Of a stretch of DNA of 64,000 nucleotides, positions 63,393-64,000 are shown in pieces; positions within the stretch are counted from its first letter, which is position 1, and each line of letters starts with the position of its first letter. Origin of the DNA: Algoriphagus halophilus (GTDB lineage Bacteria; Bacteroidota; Bacteroidia; Cytophagales; Cyclobacteriaceae); assembly GCF_900129785.1 (NCBI RefSeq), contig NZ_FSRC01000001.1, positions 310,001-374,000 on the forward strand. Reading direction: 5' to 3'. The translations under genes were made by a program, and so were the position numbers. The notes beneath the pieces are model-generated. The model searched no databases and was not told where the DNA came from. It saw nothing but the letters and a program-made list of their open reading frames with translations.

Positions 63393-63431
63393 TTAACAGT
63401 CAGATGCTCTAACCAACTGAGCTAAGGAGGA
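63355..63431 (-). tRNA. tRNA-Asn (anticodon GTT), CCA encoded
   Basis: On the minus strand the gene opens TCCTCCTTAGCTCAG and closes with AGGAGGA, a discriminator G and CCA. The acceptor stem TCCTCCT/AGGAGGA pairs perfectly. The D-loop (AGCTCAGTTGGTTAGAGC), the anticodon loop with GTT at 63397-63395, and the T-loop GGTTCGA are all present. It is the intact host gene at the right edge of the island. Confidence 0.97.
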
Positions 63432-63675
63432 ATTTTGTGTTTCTTTTCGGAGCGTTTTCCGAATTGGTGTTGCAAATGTAGGGGGCTATATTATTTATTC
63501 CAAACCCATTTCTAAAAAATCTTACTTAATATTTCACTCATTCACTTTTTTGCTTCACAATCAGTTACTTATTTTTTTAAAAAATCTTCAAAAAAGGTTT
63601 TTGCGGGACAGGAGAGGAATTCCAATCCTATTTAGTAATTTAAATAGCTTTAATTTTTACCCAAGATCTCACTAC

Positions 63676-64000
63676 ATGAAAAAATCATTGAATCGCAGAG
63701 AGTTTGTCCGCTATTCTGCATTGACCACACTAGGACTTCAATTTTTACCATTCCAAGGGACGAAAGCAGCACCTTCCGATAAAGTCAGAGTAGCCCATAT
63801 TGGATTAGGGGGAATGGGCTTGAATCATTTAAACTGGTTTGCCAATTTGCCTGAAGTGGAAATTGTAGCCCTTTGTGATGTTGATGACACCCATGCCCAG
63901 GAAGCTTTGGTGAAGTTGAAAGCGATTCACCCTGATACAAAAGCACAATTGTATTCGGATTTCCGAAAAGTACTGGAGAGATCAGATGTAGATGCGGTCA
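63676..64000 (+). CDS. Gfo/Idh/MocA family oxidoreductase, N-terminal part (cut by window edge)
   Basis: The frame starts at ATG 63676 with a Tat signal (NRREFVRYSALTTLGLQFL), the usual export signal of periplasmic oxidoreductases of this family in Bacteroidota. After the signal come KVRVAHIGLGGMGLNHLNWFANLPEVEIVALCDVD, the Rossmann nucleotide-binding fold with G-L-G-G-M-G and the acidic residues that contact NAD(P), and then DFRKVLERSDVDAV at the window edge. The C-terminal substrate domain lies outside the window. Substrate: probably a sugar or sugar acid. Confidence 0.93.
   Translation, partial: MKKSLNRREFVRYSALTTLGLQFLPFQGTKAAPSDKVRVAHIGLGGMGLNHLNWFANLPEVEIVALCDVDDTHAQEALVKLKAIHPDTKAQLYSDFRKVLERSDVDAV

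Overview
The window comes from a member of the Bacteroidota, most likely a marine or aquatic Cytophagales of the Cyclobacteriaceae (Algoriphagus-like). The signs are a TonB receptor with a carboxypeptidase-D-like N-terminus, a type IX secretion (T9SS) C-terminal signal, few Shine-Dalgarno sequences, many ATGA/TAATG start-stop overlaps, and families typical of this phylum (DUF4184, DUF1460, DUF6624, DUF2975 paired with a small HTH protein, short-form ManC). The genus is an inference.

Bases 1-6537 hold ordinary chromosomal genes: a partial TonB receptor with a small Cys-rich exported protein, a Tat-exported phosphocholine-type phospholipase C, a cupin protein and an ammonium transporter. Bases 6776-17186 are a leftward glycan cluster: GT2 transferase, mannose-1-phosphate guanylyltransferase, a large multi-pass membrane protein, a lipoprotein, a small membrane-anchored protein, a GT4 transferase, a GtrA protein and a T9SS-secreted protein. 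Divergent from it (17363-23993) lies a nitric-oxide signalling module: an NtrC-type sigma54 response regulator, an H-NOX haem sensor, a giant hybrid histidine kinase with an HNOBA-like N-terminus, and a receiver-only regulator. Four paired palindromes of the form TTCC-N7-GGAA sit at the control points of these two clusters and suggest one regulon. Next comes a long open frame (24004-26709) that looks like a DUF4184 gene running through an antisense STAS gene into a TPR/outer-membrane beta-barrel gene. Bases 26778-32690 carry a DUF1460 amidase-like protein, a DUF6624 protein, a DUF2975/HTH pair, a PAF-acetylhydrolase-like esterase and a membrane-bound AraC-type regulator.

Bases of about 32.9-63.4 kb form an AT-rich accessory island. 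It starts beside a tRNA-3'-end-like remnant and ends with a large serine recombinase whose frame runs into an intact tRNA-Asn gene. It contains a complete type I Zorya system (zorABCD), a DUF6642 caspase/CHAT-like protein, and a type I restriction-modification operon with two hsdM genes separated by a DUF262/HNH GmrSD-like gene, then hsdS and hsdR. Between hsdS and hsdR lies a tightly overlapping four-gene cassette: a 1531-residue Hsp90/sacsin-type ATPase with a C-terminal DUF3883-like domain, an SF1 helicase, a reverse transcriptase with an intact YMDD site and a long helical tail, and a small HEPN-type protein with an RNxxxH motif. This cassette is the best candidate in the window for an undescribed defence system. 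The right end adds a small serine recombinase flanked by repeated GGGTATACCC-like sites, a divergent family-A-like palm polymerase, two small unknown proteins and the large serine recombinase.

After the tRNA, normal chromosome resumes with a partial Tat-exported Gfo/Idh/MocA oxidoreductase.
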